Source: Hoeflea sp. (GTDB lineage: Bacteria > Pseudomonadota > Alphaproteobacteria > Rhizobiales > Rhizobiaceae). From it: DNA of 64,000 nt. How positions within the stretch are numbered: position 1 is the first letter of the stretch; every line of letters begins with the position of its first letter. The translations under genes were made by a program, and so were the position numbers. Below are positions 8,086 to 16,765 of this stretch, piece by piece. The stretch lies in contig JACKJT010000001.1 in the NCBI GenBank assembly GCA_020637795.1, forward strand, positions 868,001-932,000. The letters run 5' to 3'. Below the pieces are notes generated by a model. It saw only the letters and a program-made list of their open reading frames with translations. It did no database searches and was not told the DNA's origin.

Positions 8086-8862
8086 TCAGGCGGTCTGCAG
8101 GGCCCCAGGCCCCGGTATCGCATTGGGCGGGCATTTGCCGGCGATGATCATGCCCAGCATGTCATCCTCGCTGACCTCGTCGACCTTGACGGTGCCCACG
8201 AGCTGGCCGTTCTTCATCACATTCGCCCGGTCGCACAGCATCTTGACCTGGTGAATGTCGTGGTCGATCAGGAAAATGCCGATGCCTTCCGACTTCAGCT
8301 GCTCGATCAGTTCTGCCACCATGCGCGTTTCCTGAACGCCCAGAGCCGCAGTCGGTTCGTCCATGATCAGGATCTTGGCGTTGAAGTAGACCGCGCGTGC
8401 GATCGCCACCGATTGCCGTTGTCCGCCAGACAGACCTGCCACCGGCGTATGGAAACGCCGGAAGTTCGGATTGAGGCGGGCAAGGATCTTGCGGGTCTCG
8501 GCTTCCATCTGGGCGTCGTTGACAAAACCGGTCGGGCTCATGAGCTCGCGCCCGAGAAACAGGTTCGAAGCTGCGTCCAGATTGTCGGCAAGGGCGAGAT
8601 ACTGGTAGATGGTCTCGATCTGGTAATTGCGCGCGTCGCGCGGATTGTTGATCGTTGCCTTCTCGCCATTGATGTAGATCTCGCCACCGTCGCGCTGCAG
8701 GGCGCCTGACAGCATCTTCATCAGCACCGATTTGCCGGCTCCGTTGTGGCCGAGAACGCCGACCACTTCGCCGGGGTAGAGGTCAATGGTGACGTGATCC
8801 ACGGCCTTGATGCCGCCGAACGACTTCACCATGTCACGCATTTCAACTAGCGGTGCGGTCAT
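8086..8862 (-). CDS. xylG: Xylose-type sugar ABC transporter, single-domain ATPase
   Basis: A 258-residue ABC ATPase with Walker A GHNGAGKS (38-45), signature LSGGQRQ (144-150), Walker B LIMDEP (165-170) and H-loop His201. It powers the CUT2-family importer formed with the adjacent XylH and XylF. Escherichia coli XylG has two fused ABC domains and about 513 residues; this half-size form, like FrcA, must act as a homodimer. The start at 8862 overlaps the xylH stop by 4 nt (ATGA). A strong terminator follows. The xylose assignment is inherited from XylF and the divergent ROK repressor; the ATPase alone would not reveal the sugar. Confidence 0.85.
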   Translation of the reverse strand: MTAPLVEMRDMVKSFGGIKAVDHVTIDLYPGEVVGVLGHNGAGKSVLMKMLSGALQRDGGEIYINGEKATINNPRDARNYQIETIYQYLALADNLDAASNLFLGRELMSPTGFVNDAQMEAETRKILARLNPNFRRFHTPVAGLSGGQRQSVAIARAVYFNAKILIMDEPTAALGVQETRMVAELIEQLKSEGIGIFLIDHDIHQVKMLCDRANVMKNGQLVGTVKVDEVSEDDMLGMIIAGKCPPNAIPGPGALQTA

Positions 8863-10160
8863 GTCCTGTCTCCCGTGCGTCGGCGGTAGAGGATATCGAT
8901 GAAGACGGCGAGAACAAGCACGGAACCGACCACCATGTTCTGGTAGGGGGCATCGACGCCAACCATCGCCATGCCCGACTGCAGGCTCTGCATGATCAAT
9001 GCGCCGAGAACCGCTCCGTAGATCGTGCCCATGCCACCGGCAAGCGCCGTGCCGCCGATCACCGCCGCTGCAATCACCCGCAATTCGTCCAGCGTTCCGA
9101 TGTCGTTGGAGTGAAAGGTCTGGCGAGATGAGGCGACAATGGCCGCGACGGCGCAAAGCATGCCCATGATGGCGAAGACCTTGACCGTCAGCAGACGGGT
9201 GTTGATGCCGGCAAGCGCCGCGGCTTCCGGATTGCCGCCGGTGGCGAAGATGTAGCGGCCGAGCCGGGTCCGCCGGGCGATGATGGTCATGGCGATGACG
9301 ATCAGGATCAGCAGCAGGACGGAGATCGGGATGCCGTAGCCCTCGATGACGCCTTCCGGCAAGACCTCCCCGCGTGCCTCGTAGATCCGCTGCAGTCGTG
9401 CCGTCGGAATTTCATAGGCGTTGAGGATCGCGACAAAGCCGACGATCGTTGCTGCGATGATCGCGCCGATGAGAACTTCGGCCCACACCGGCTTCACAGG
9501 GAACTCGTGCGCGACCTTGGTGCGGCGTGACTGGATCAGGGCGTATAACGCGCCCGCTATGGCAAGGGCTGCGAAGATCCAGCTCCAGGTCTCGCCAAGT
9601 GTGCCGTTGATGCCACCGAACAGCTGGAAATTCTCGTCGAGCGGGCCGATCGTCTGCCCTTTGGTCAGGTGCCAGGCTACGTTGCGCCAAACCAGATATC
9701 CGCCAAGGGTGACAATGAAAGCCGGGATCGTCAGATAGCCGATCAGCCATCCCTGGAAGGCTCCAATCACAAGGCCGGTCAGAATTCCGACGACGACGGC
9801 AACCGGCATGGTCGCCGGATTGTTGAGCCCGAGGCCAAGCCAGTCGGGCATGAACCAGGTCTGCGTCATCGCCATCATGGCCGAGCAGGTCGCCAGCAGC
9901 GAGCCCACAGACAAGTCGATGTTGCGCGTGACGATGACGAACACCATACCGGTCGCCATGATGGCGACGGAGGCGGTCTGGATCGTCAGGTTGAACAGAT
10001 TGCGTGGCGTCATGAAACGCCCGTCCGTGAGGAAATTGAAGATCAGGCAGATCACGACAAAGGCGCCGATCATGCCCAGCAGGCGCGTATCAATTTCAAG
10101 TGCGGAGAAGAAAGTTCGCGGCTTCGGCGGCGCGCTCGCAGCAGTTGGCGTATCGGTCAT
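8859..10160 (-). CDS. xylH: Xylose ABC transporter permease
   Basis: A 433-residue CUT2-family (RbsC/XylH) permease with about ten or more hydrophobic helices. It carries the family segment TGMVFVIVTRNIDLSVGS and the EAA-like GGNPEAAALAGI loop. The long insertion between the two halves (about residues 205-280) makes it XylH-sized rather than RbsC-sized (about 320 residues). It forms the transmembrane channel for the sugar delivered by XylF. It is second in the xylF-xylH-xylG order and is coupled to the ATPase by a 4-nt overlap. A small hairpin separates it from xylF. Confidence 0.9.
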   Translation of the reverse strand: MTDTPTAASAPPKPRTFFSALEIDTRLLGMIGAFVVICLIFNFLTDGRFMTPRNLFNLTIQTASVAIMATGMVFVIVTRNIDLSVGSLLATCSAMMAMTQTWFMPDWLGLGLNNPATMPVAVVVGILTGLVIGAFQGWLIGYLTIPAFIVTLGGYLVWRNVAWHLTKGQTIGPLDENFQLFGGINGTLGETWSWIFAALAIAGALYALIQSRRTKVAHEFPVKPVWAEVLIGAIIAATIVGFVAILNAYEIPTARLQRIYEARGEVLPEGVIEGYGIPISVLLLILIVIAMTIIARRTRLGRYIFATGGNPEAAALAGINTRLLTVKVFAIMGMLCAVAAIVASSRQTFHSNDIGTLDELRVIAAAVIGGTALAGGMGTIYGAVLGALIMQSLQSGMAMVGVDAPYQNMVVGSVLVLAVFIDILYRRRTGDRT

Positions 10161-10193
10161 GGCCGTCTTCCGAATAGATGCAAGTATGTGCCC

Positions 10194-10209
10194 CCACCCG
10201 GAAGGGTGG
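10194..10209 (-). repeat. Small intergenic hairpin between xylF and xylH
   Basis: CCACCC and GGGTGG form a 6-bp stem with loop GGAA in the 86-nt gap. Such hairpins often stabilise the binding-protein mRNA and lower expression of the downstream permease. No T-run is present, so it is not a full terminator. Confidence 0.4.
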
Positions 10210-10246
10210 AGACACTTCTTGCATGATTTGTAACAGAGGTGACGTC

Positions 10247-11278
10247 TTAGTTACAGGGAGCCGGACCGCCGGAAACGCCCTGGCACAGGTCTTCCTTGCT
10301 GATCCAGCCGGCGTCGACGACCGTGGTCAGATTGTCCTTGGTGATCGGAACCGGGGCCAGGAACATCGCGGTCATCGTGGTGCCTGCAGGCGAGGTCCAC
10401 TCAACCGAACCCTCGATGTCGGACATCGCAGTGCCGCTTGCAAGCTTCGCAGCGATTTCACCGGCAGCCTTGCCGAGCGCACGGGCGTCCTTCCAGACGC
10501 TGACGGTCTGCGTGCCCTTGGCGACGCGGTTGAGCGCGGCATGATCGCCGTCCTGACCGGAGACCGGGATGCCTTCCATGCCCTGAGCTGTCAGCGCTGC
10601 GACAACGCCGCCGGCGGTACCGTCATTGGAGGCGACGACGGCATCGACCTTGTTGTCTTCAGCCGTCAGGATCTGCTCCATGTTGCGCTGGGCGTTGGCC
10701 GGCAGCCAGCCGTCGGTGTAGGCCTCGCCGACGATCTTGATGTCGCCCGAATCAATGGCTGCCTGCAGAACTTCCTGCTGACCGCCGCGAAGGAAGTCGG
10801 CGTTCGGATCGGTGGGCGAACCCTTGATCATGACGTAGTTGCCCTTCGGTGCGGCAGCGAAAACGGCCCGTGCCTGCATGCGGCCGACTTCGACGTTGTC
10901 GAAGGTGAGGTAGAAGGCGCGGCTGTCTTCGATCAGGCGGTCATAGGCGATAACCGGGATGCTCTCGTCAGCAGCGGCCTGCACGGCAGGAATGATTGCC
11001 TGCGTGTCCTGGGCCAGAACGATGAGTGCGTTGACGCCCTGAGCCATCAGGCTTTCGATATCGGAAAGCTGCTTGGCGGCAGACGACTGCGCGTCGGTCG
11101 AAACATAGGTATCACCAGCCGCTTCGATGGCTGCCTTCATTGCGGCCTCGTCGGTCTTCCAGCGCTCTTCCTGGAAGTTTGACCAGGACACGCCGATCTT
11201 CATGTCCTTGGCAAAAGCCGCGGTCGACATGGTGAGCGCAATGGCCGATCCGGCCAGAAGATGGATAATCGATTTCAT
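10247..11278 (-). CDS. xylF: D-xylose-binding periplasmic protein
   Basis: A 343-residue precursor with a signal peptide (cleavage after about residue 23, AFA-KD). The mature part is a type-I periplasmic binding protein. Segments such as IPVIAYDRLIEDSR, FDNVEVGRMQA, GSPTDPNADFLRGGQ and GWLPANAQRNMEQ-LTA-DNKVDAVVASNDGTAGG correspond closely to E. coli XylF, which is why xylose is preferred over ribose or fructose. It captures sugar for XylH/XylG. The start has GGGAGG 6-7 nt upstream. The divergent xylR and a perfect palindrome in the shared 353-bp intergenic region point to repression in the absence of xylose. Confidence 0.9.
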   Translation of the reverse strand: MKSIIHLLAGSAIALTMSTAAFAKDMKIGVSWSNFQEERWKTDEAAMKAAIEAAGDTYVSTDAQSSAAKQLSDIESLMAQGVNALIVLAQDTQAIIPAVQAAADESIPVIAYDRLIEDSRAFYLTFDNVEVGRMQARAVFAAAPKGNYVMIKGSPTDPNADFLRGGQQEVLQAAIDSGDIKIVGEAYTDGWLPANAQRNMEQILTAEDNKVDAVVASNDGTAGGVVAALTAQGMEGIPVSGQDGDHAALNRVAKGTQTVSVWKDARALGKAAGEIAAKLASGTAMSDIEGSVEWTSPAGTTMTAMFLAPVPITKDNLTTVVDAGWISKEDLCQGVSGGPAPCN

Positions 11279-11365
11279 GTAGTCCTCCCAAGGAATGTAT
11301 CAGCCGGACGGAGCTTTCTGTCCGGTCACTGTTCAACTGCACGACCTGCAGCCCAATGGCGAGCT

Positions 11366-11386
11366 TTTTCTCGACAGTCGAGAAAA
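11366..11386. promoter_or_regulatory. Probable XylR operator
   Basis: TTTTCTCGAC and GTCGAGAAAA are perfect 10-bp arms around a single A. The site lies 88-108 bp upstream of xylF and 246 bp upstream of xylR, in the divergent control region. Its length and 1-nt centre fit ROK-family repressors. Confidence 0.75.
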
Positions 11387-11450
11387 TTAATGTCAGGCTT
11401 CCGTCAAGCTGTCAACTCGACCCGGTCAACGGGCGGGTGCGGCGTTTTCG

Positions 11451-11478
11451 CGGTTTTTCGCCATCAGGGGAAAAACCG
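11451..11478. repeat. Second inverted repeat in the xylF-xylR intergenic region
   Basis: CGGTTTTTC (11451-11459) and GAAAAACCG (11470-11478) are perfect 9-bp arms with a 10-nt loop. It could be a hairpin in the xylR leader or an auxiliary operator. The rest of the 353-bp gap (11279-11631) shows no gene. Confidence 0.45.
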
Positions 11479-11631
11479 TGTTGTCATGAAGACAGACGAA
11501 CCGGCGGGCGATAAATTGCGGTCTTGTCCGGCACAGGGAGAGAGGCATGAAAGGTACAGGCCATCAGAGTCTGGCCATCATGCGGTGAGGAACGAAAGTG
11601 GAATTGCAGCGATGAACTGGCGGCGGCAACA

Positions 11632-12864
11632 ATGCTGACGAAGTCCAGTACCGAACTCATTCGCCAGCAGAACAGAGCGCTTGTGCTGGTGGCGCTGCGA
11701 CGCCGGAATGGCCAGTCGCATACCGATCTCGGAATCGAGACCGGGCTTGCGTCGGCGACCGTGACGGCGATCACCCAGGAACTGGAAAACGAGAACATCA
11801 TCGAACGGACGGTGGCGCCGCCGGCGGGCGGACGGGGACGCCCGCGGATCCTTTTCAAGCAACGCCGGTCCGCCGCCTATGCAGCCTTTGTCCGGATATC
11901 GTCAGACGTGCTGCAATATTCCATGGTCGACTATTCGGGCACCCTGATCTACCGCATCGAGGAAAAGCGCGACAACGCCGGACAGACTGTCGAGGCATTC
12001 GCCGCCGATATCCGGGCCGCCCTCGGCCGGCTGGCCGAGAAGTCCCGTGTCTCGCCGAGCGACCTGAAGGCGATATCGATCTCGTCAAAAGGCCTGGTCG
12101 CTGATGACAACACCACGTTGCTGTGGTCGTCGGTGCTGGGCAGCCAGCAGATCAACATGCGGAAGACGCTGGAGCCGGACTGGCAGGCCAAGGTCACCCT
12201 GAACCACGAGAGCCTGCTGGTCGCCAGCGCCCTGCACACATCGCTCAGCCGGAAGGAAGGCAAGCCGATCCCGCGTCTTGCGGCGCTGTCGCTCGGCCAT
12301 TCGATCGGGCTCGGGGTCGTGCACGCCGACACCTACGAATCGCCACGCGCCCGCGCCCCGGGATTTGGCCACATGATCCACAGCCATGGCGGCGCGCTGT
12401 GCCGCTGCGGCTCCTATGGCTGCATCGAGGCCTATGCCGGATCCTACGCGATCCTGCGGGCAGCCTTCAAAGTCCCGGCCACCACGCTTCCCGCCAACTT
12501 CGTGCCGTTCATCGAGGTCGAGAAGATTGCGGTTCAGGCGCGGCAGGGCGATCGGCTGGCGAAATCCGCATTCCGCGAGGCGGGCACCGCCATTGGCAAC
12601 GGTCTGGCGCGGCTGATCAGCCTGCATGGCAAGATGCCGGTTGTGTTTACCGGGCCGGGCGTCCGGTTTTTCGACCTGATGCGCCCCGGTATTGATGAAG
12701 GCCTGTCGGCTTCGCTCGGCGTACAGATCGAGGGACCGCCGGAGATGTCGACCTCGCTTGACGAGGAGCGCCTTGTCTTCGAAGGCCATCTCAACCACAC
12801 GATGTCAGCGATCGATCGCGATGTCATTGCGCCCAAGATCCTTGGGCAGGGAGGAACGCCATGA
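11632..12864 (+). CDS. xylR: ROK-family transcriptional repressor (XylR)
   Basis: A 410-residue ROK protein: an N-terminal winged helix (about 10-60), the AT-hook-like GGRGRPR (67-72), then an actin-like ROK fold. The ROK zinc motif C-x-C-G-x(2)-G-C-x-E is present (Cys257, Cys259, Cys264). It is transcribed away from xylFHG and most likely represses that operon through the palindrome at 11366-11386, releasing it on binding xylose. The stop codon overlaps the start of the next gene by 4 nt (ATGA), so the repressor is translationally coupled to a di-heme oxidoreductase, an unusual partner. No xylA or xylB is present in the window. Confidence 0.85.
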   Translation: MLTKSSTELIRQQNRALVLVALRRRNGQSHTDLGIETGLASATVTAITQELENENIIERTVAPPAGGRGRPRILFKQRRSAAYAAFVRISSDVLQYSMVDYSGTLIYRIEEKRDNAGQTVEAFAADIRAALGRLAEKSRVSPSDLKAISISSKGLVADDNTTLLWSSVLGSQQINMRKTLEPDWQAKVTLNHESLLVASALHTSLSRKEGKPIPRLAALSLGHSIGLGVVHADTYESPRARAPGFGHMIHSHGGALCRCGSYGCIEAYAGSYAILRAAFKVPATTLPANFVPFIEVEKIAVQARQGDRLAKSAFREAGTAIGNGLARLISLHGKMPVVFTGPGVRFFDLMRPGIDEGLSASLGVQIEGPPEMSTSLDEERLVFEGHLNHTMSAIDRDVIAPKILGQGGTP

Positions 12865-14315
12865 CCAATTCATCACGGAGGGCGCGATGGAGGCGCCGTC
12901 TCGGATCGGGAGCGCTGCTGCTGGGACAGGCCTTGGTGTGGGGGATGGCGGCGCCTGCCGTGGCCGACGAGCCGTGGTCCGAGCGGACGCAGGCCCTGGG
13001 CCAGATCGCCGACATGCCGTCCGGCACCCTGTCGCAGGATGACCTCAAGAGACTGACAGCAACCGGAGAGGCGCTGTTCAGCGCGCACTTCACCGCGCTG
13101 GATGGTGTCGGCCGGCCGCAGGCAACGCAGGCGATCGACCCGACGCGGCGCAAGCACCCCCGCGAGCAGGTGTTTTTCAGGACCGCGGGCCCGGATGCCG
13201 GATCCTGCGCCGCCTGCCACAACCAGCCTGCCATCGGCGGCGCCGGCGACTTCGTCGCCAATGTGTTTGCCTCGGAGGGGTTCGAGAGCGCCGACTTCGA
13301 TTCGCTCGACCCGCAATTTTCCAGCGAGCGCGGCACCAACCATCTCTTCGGCGCCGGCCTGGTCGAATTGCTGGCGCGCGAAATGAGCCTTGAATTGCAA
13401 TCGGTGCGCAGCCGGGCGCTGTCGGAGGCGCGGGCAACCGGTTCTGCGGTGCGGCTGCCGCTTGAAGCCAAGGGCGTCGATTTCGGTTTCATTTCTGCCG
13501 AACCCGACGGCTCGGTCAATCTGGATGAGCTCGACGGCGTCGATACGGATCTGGTGATCCGTCCGTTCAGCCAGAAAGGCGTGATGACCTCGCTCAGGCA
13601 GTTTACCGTCAACGCGCTCAACCAGCACCACGGCATGCAGGCCGACGAACGCTTCGGCGCCCGCTGGACAGGCTCGGATGACTTTGACGGCGACGGCAAG
13701 TCCAGGGAGATTTCCGCGGCCGACATCTCGGCAATGGTGGCTTGGCAGGCGACGCTTACGGCTCCGGTGCAGGTGATCCCCGTAGCCAACGGCTGGTCCG
13801 AAGCGGCGGACCGTGGTGAAACGAACTTCGCCGACTTCGGCTGCACCGTATGCCACCGCCCTGCCCTGCCGCTTGAAAGCCTCTCGTTTGCCGACCCCGG
13901 TCCGTTTGACCTGGCCGGCACGCTCAATGACCGGCAGGTCGCCTCAAAGTCCATCTACGACATTGCCCTGTTGGACTGGGCCAGCAACCTGCCCCGCGAC
14001 GAAGAGGGACGGGTACTGGTGCCACTTTACGGTGACCTCAAGCGCCACGCCATGACCGACAACCAGATCGATGCGCTTGGCAACGAACTTCTGTCGCAAC
14101 GGTTTGTCGACCGCAACATCTTTCAGACCGCGGAACTGTGGGGCGTGGGCTCGACCCAGCCCTACGGCCACCGCAACGATTTCAGCACTCTGGACGAGAT
14201 CATCCTCGCACATGGCGGTAATGGCCGGAAGGCGCGCGACGCCTATGCGGCGGCTTCCGATGCGGAGAAATCCGCGTTGATCGCGTTTCTCAAGACCCTG
14301 GTGATTGTCCCATGA
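12861..14315 (+). CDS. Exported di-heme oxidoreductase (DHOR/DUF1111-like)
   Basis: A 484-residue precursor with a long signal peptide (Arg-rich n-region, hydrophobic core about 15-32, cleavage AVA-DEP near 35). Two c-type heme motifs are visible: CAACH (116-120) and CTVCH (328-332). The second half contains a calcium-loop-like DFDGDGKSRE (274-283). Spacing and length suit the di-heme oxidoreductase / thiol-oxidase-like family related to bacterial cytochrome c peroxidases. It would act in the periplasm as an electron-transfer enzyme; the substrate is unknown. It overlaps xylR upstream and the CRTAC1-like gene downstream, each by 4 nt, so the three are one translational unit. Confidence 0.8.
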   Translation: MTNSSRRARWRRRLGSGALLLGQALVWGMAAPAVADEPWSERTQALGQIADMPSGTLSQDDLKRLTATGEALFSAHFTALDGVGRPQATQAIDPTRRKHPREQVFFRTAGPDAGSCAACHNQPAIGGAGDFVANVFASEGFESADFDSLDPQFSSERGTNHLFGAGLVELLAREMSLELQSVRSRALSEARATGSAVRLPLEAKGVDFGFISAEPDGSVNLDELDGVDTDLVIRPFSQKGVMTSLRQFTVNALNQHHGMQADERFGARWTGSDDFDGDGKSREISAADISAMVAWQATLTAPVQVIPVANGWSEAADRGETNFADFGCTVCHRPALPLESLSFADPGPFDLAGTLNDRQVASKSIYDIALLDWASNLPRDEEGRVLVPLYGDLKRHAMTDNQIDALGNELLSQRFVDRNIFQTAELWGVGSTQPYGHRNDFSTLDEIILAHGGNGRKARDAYAAASDAEKSALIAFLKTLVIVP

Positions 14316-15961
14316 CGACATTGCGTTCACTGCTTGCATTCGGTGCGGTCTGGCTGGCGGCGCTTGGCCATTGCGCCAGCGCTCAGACCGTCTTTTCCGC
14401 CGATATCCCGATCCTCCACGAGGAGGCGGCGGCAGCGGGCATCGATCAAAGCTACACCGGCGGGTGGGAATTTTTCGTCGGCGGCGGAGCCGCGAGTTTC
14501 GACTGCAATGGCGACCGGCTGCCTGACCTGGTGATCGCTGGCGGCGCCGGGCAAGCGGCATTCTTCGTCAACGAAAGCCAGACCGGCGGCGCGCTTGCCT
14601 TCAAGCCTCTCGACACGGGCTTGAAACCGGAAGACCTCACCGGCGTGCTGGGCGCCTATCCGCTGGACATCGACAACGACCGGCACATGGATCTCGTGCT
14701 GCTGCGGCTCGGCCGCAACCTGGTGCTCAAGGGCGGACCGGATTGCCAGTTCGAGAAAGCCAACCGCAGCTTTTCGATCGATGGCGGGCGCGCCTGGTCG
14801 ACCGGCATGTCGGCGATATGGGAGAAGGGCAACCGCTTCCCGACCATCGCCATCGGCAACTATGTTGACCGCTCGGCGCCGGGGACACCCTTTGGAACCT
14901 GCGAGCCGAACCAGTTGCTTCGACCCCGGGCCGGCGATGCGCCGGATTACTCGGACCCGATGGCGCCCGAGCCCGGGTACTGCGCCTTGTCGCTGCTGTT
15001 TACCGACTGGAACCGAGCCGGCCAACCGGATCTCAGGATCACCAATGACCGGCAATATTACCGGGGCGGCGAGGAGCAATTGTGGCAGATGTCCCAGGGA
15101 CGGGCGCCACGGCTCTATACCGCCTCGCAGGGCTGGCAGCGGCTGAGCGTCTGGGGGATGGGAATCGCCGAAACGGATTTCGACGCCGACGGCCTGCCCG
15201 AATACGCGCTGACCTCGATGGGCGACACGAAGCTGCAGAAGCTTGACGAAGAGGCCGGCGAAGATAGGCCGACCTACCGCGACATCGCCTTCGAAAAAGG
15301 CGCCACCGCGCACCGGCCCTATGCCGGCGGCGATCCGAAGCCCTCCACCGGCTGGCACAGCGCGTTTGCCGATTTCAACAACGACACCATGACCGACCTC
15401 TTCATCGCCAAGGGGAATGTGCAGGCGATGCCCGATTTCGCCAGCTACGATCCGGACAATCTGCTGCTCGGCGGTTTCGACGACACTTTCCATGAAAAAG
15501 GAGCGGAGGCCGGGATCGCGCTGAACACGCGTGGCCGCGGCGCAGTCGTCGAGGATTTCAACATGGACGGCATGCTCGACCTGCTGGTGGTCAATCGCGA
15601 GCATCCGGCAAGCCTGTTCCGCAATCTCGGCGCTGCAACCGACTGGGGTCACAGGCCATTGGGCAACTGGGTGAAGATCGAACTCGACAACGGCAAGATC
15701 AATCCGGCCGCGGTGGGATCGCTTATCTCGGTCCGCACCGGTACGCGCACCCAGACCCGCCGGATCCAGATCGGTGGCGGACATGCCTCCGGGCGGACCG
15801 GCTTCGTCCATGTCGGGCTCGGGGTATCGGAGCGCGCGACCATCCGGGTTCAATGGCCGGACGGCGAATGGAGCCATCCCTACCGGGTCTTTGCCAACCA
15901 GCATGTCAGGATAATCCGGGGAGAGGCCAACGCGCGCTACTGGTATCCGGCCGCGCAATAG
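14312..15961 (+). CDS. Exported CRTAC1-family protein (FG-GAP/VCBS repeats, ASPIC-UnbV domain)
   Basis: A 549-residue secreted protein; signal peptide cleaved near ASA-Q (24/25). Several D-x-D/N-x-D/N calcium-loop repeats of a beta-propeller are visible at about 64-72 (DCNGDRLPD), 119-127 (DIDNDRHMD), 289-297, 354-362 and 415-423. The C-terminal region (about 465-540) resembles the ASPIC/UnbV domain of cartilage acidic protein 1. Function is not established for the bacterial members; several are found beside cytochrome c peroxidase-like proteins. Four-nt overlap with the di-heme gene suggests the two products form a complex or act in sequence in the periplasm. Cysteines (e.g. Cys64, Cys144, Cys197, Cys224) could form disulfides. 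Confidence 0.8.
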   Translation: MTTLRSLLAFGAVWLAALGHCASAQTVFSADIPILHEEAAAAGIDQSYTGGWEFFVGGGAASFDCNGDRLPDLVIAGGAGQAAFFVNESQTGGALAFKPLDTGLKPEDLTGVLGAYPLDIDNDRHMDLVLLRLGRNLVLKGGPDCQFEKANRSFSIDGGRAWSTGMSAIWEKGNRFPTIAIGNYVDRSAPGTPFGTCEPNQLLRPRAGDAPDYSDPMAPEPGYCALSLLFTDWNRAGQPDLRITNDRQYYRGGEEQLWQMSQGRAPRLYTASQGWQRLSVWGMGIAETDFDADGLPEYALTSMGDTKLQKLDEEAGEDRPTYRDIAFEKGATAHRPYAGGDPKPSTGWHSAFADFNNDTMTDLFIAKGNVQAMPDFASYDPDNLLLGGFDDTFHEKGAEAGIALNTRGRGAVVEDFNMDGMLDLLVVNREHPASLFRNLGAATDWGHRPLGNWVKIELDNGKINPAAVGSLISVRTGTRTQTRRIQIGGGHASGRTGFVHVGLGVSERATIRVQWPDGEWSHPYRVFANQHVRIIRGEANARYWYPAAQ

Positions 15962-15998
15962 AGCGCGGTCCGGCCACCATGATGCTTCAACCGGCTGA

Positions 15999-16733
15999 TC
16001 AGTCGATAAAACCCAACCGCAAGCCATGGGCGACCGCTTGCGTTCGGTTGACCGCATCAAATTTGCGGGCAGCATTATTCAGGTAGTGGTTGACCGTGTG
16101 TTCGGACAAACCGAGAATCTGGGCGATTTCGACCGAGGTCTTGCCCACCGAGGTCCAGATCAGGCACTCACGTTCACGCTCGGTCAAAGGCGAATCGGGC
16201 CTTGCCGGCTTGGCCGACACGTGATGCAGCTTGTCGTGCACCAGATGCCCATAGAGCGCCAATTCGGCGGTCTCCGCGATGCTCATGGGCGCACGCTTGC
16301 CGACAAAGAGAACGGCAGCCGGCCCGTGATCCGGATGATAGACCGGCACAATGAACGCGCAGTCCAGATTGTATGCGCTCGAGAGCCCTTCGGCGAACGA
16401 CCTGAAATCGGCAGGTATGGATGAAGCCGGATCATCGAACCGGAATTCGAATGGCGCGCCGGTCTGGCGGAGTATGTCCGCCAACGGATTGCTTGAAACG
16501 GGCTCCCTGGCCTCATGGGCCTGAACCAGCTCGGAGGGCGCGGAGGTGATGACAATCGCCTGCGAGAAGGACTTGGCATCCGCTGCCGACCCCTTGACGA
16601 CGAAAAAATACTGGTAACCGAACGCGGTACAGATTTCCCGCAACAGTCTGAGAACATCAAACTGTGTCTTGCAGTTCTGCAGTTGCGGGACAACGCTGAA
16701 AACTTCGGTCTTTTTCTGACCCTGCGCGGTCAT
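15999..16733 (-). CDS. LuxR-type regulator, solo, without canonical AHL-binding residues
   Basis: A 244-residue protein with an N-terminal autoinducer-binding-like domain (about 20-160) and a C-terminal GerE/LuxR helix-turn-helix (LTERERECLIWTSVGKTSVEIAQ at about 183-205, followed by the recognition helix). No luxI-type synthase is nearby. Aligned by eye to TraR, the conserved ligand residues are changed: Trp57 to Leu69, Tyr61 to His73, Asp70 to Asn82 and Trp85 to Phe97; only the Pro after Asp70 is kept (Pro83). It is therefore likely to bind another ligand or none. It is divergent from the acyl-CoA ligase gene and has a 12-bp palindrome just upstream. Confidence 0.8.
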   Translation of the reverse strand: MTAQGQKKTEVFSVVPQLQNCKTQFDVLRLLREICTAFGYQYFFVVKGSAADAKSFSQAIVITSAPSELVQAHEAREPVSSNPLADILRQTGAPFEFRFDDPASSIPADFRSFAEGLSSAYNLDCAFIVPVYHPDHGPAAVLFVGKRAPMSIAETAELALYGHLVHDKLHHVSAKPARPDSPLTERERECLIWTSVGKTSVEIAQILGLSEHTVNHYLNNAARKFDAVNRTQAVAHGLRLGFID

Positions 16734-16753
16734 ACGCGCACCATTTGCGCAAC

Positions 16754-16765
16754 GCGGAATTCCGC
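16754..16765. promoter_or_regulatory. Palindrome upstream of the luxR gene
   Basis: GCGGAATTCCGC is a perfect 12-bp palindrome 21 bp upstream of the LuxR-type gene; TTTGCG and CGCAAA partly flank it. It could be an autoregulatory lux-box-like site. The remainder of the 314-bp intergenic gap (16734-17047) contains no gene; an AT-rich TATACT at 16932-16937 may be the -10 element for the downstream ligase gene. Confidence 0.4.

Noticed and set aside
14327..16075. 582-codon frame antisense to the CRTAC1-like gene
   Set aside because: No signal peptide, domain or ribosome-binding site, and it spans two unrelated genes on the other strand.
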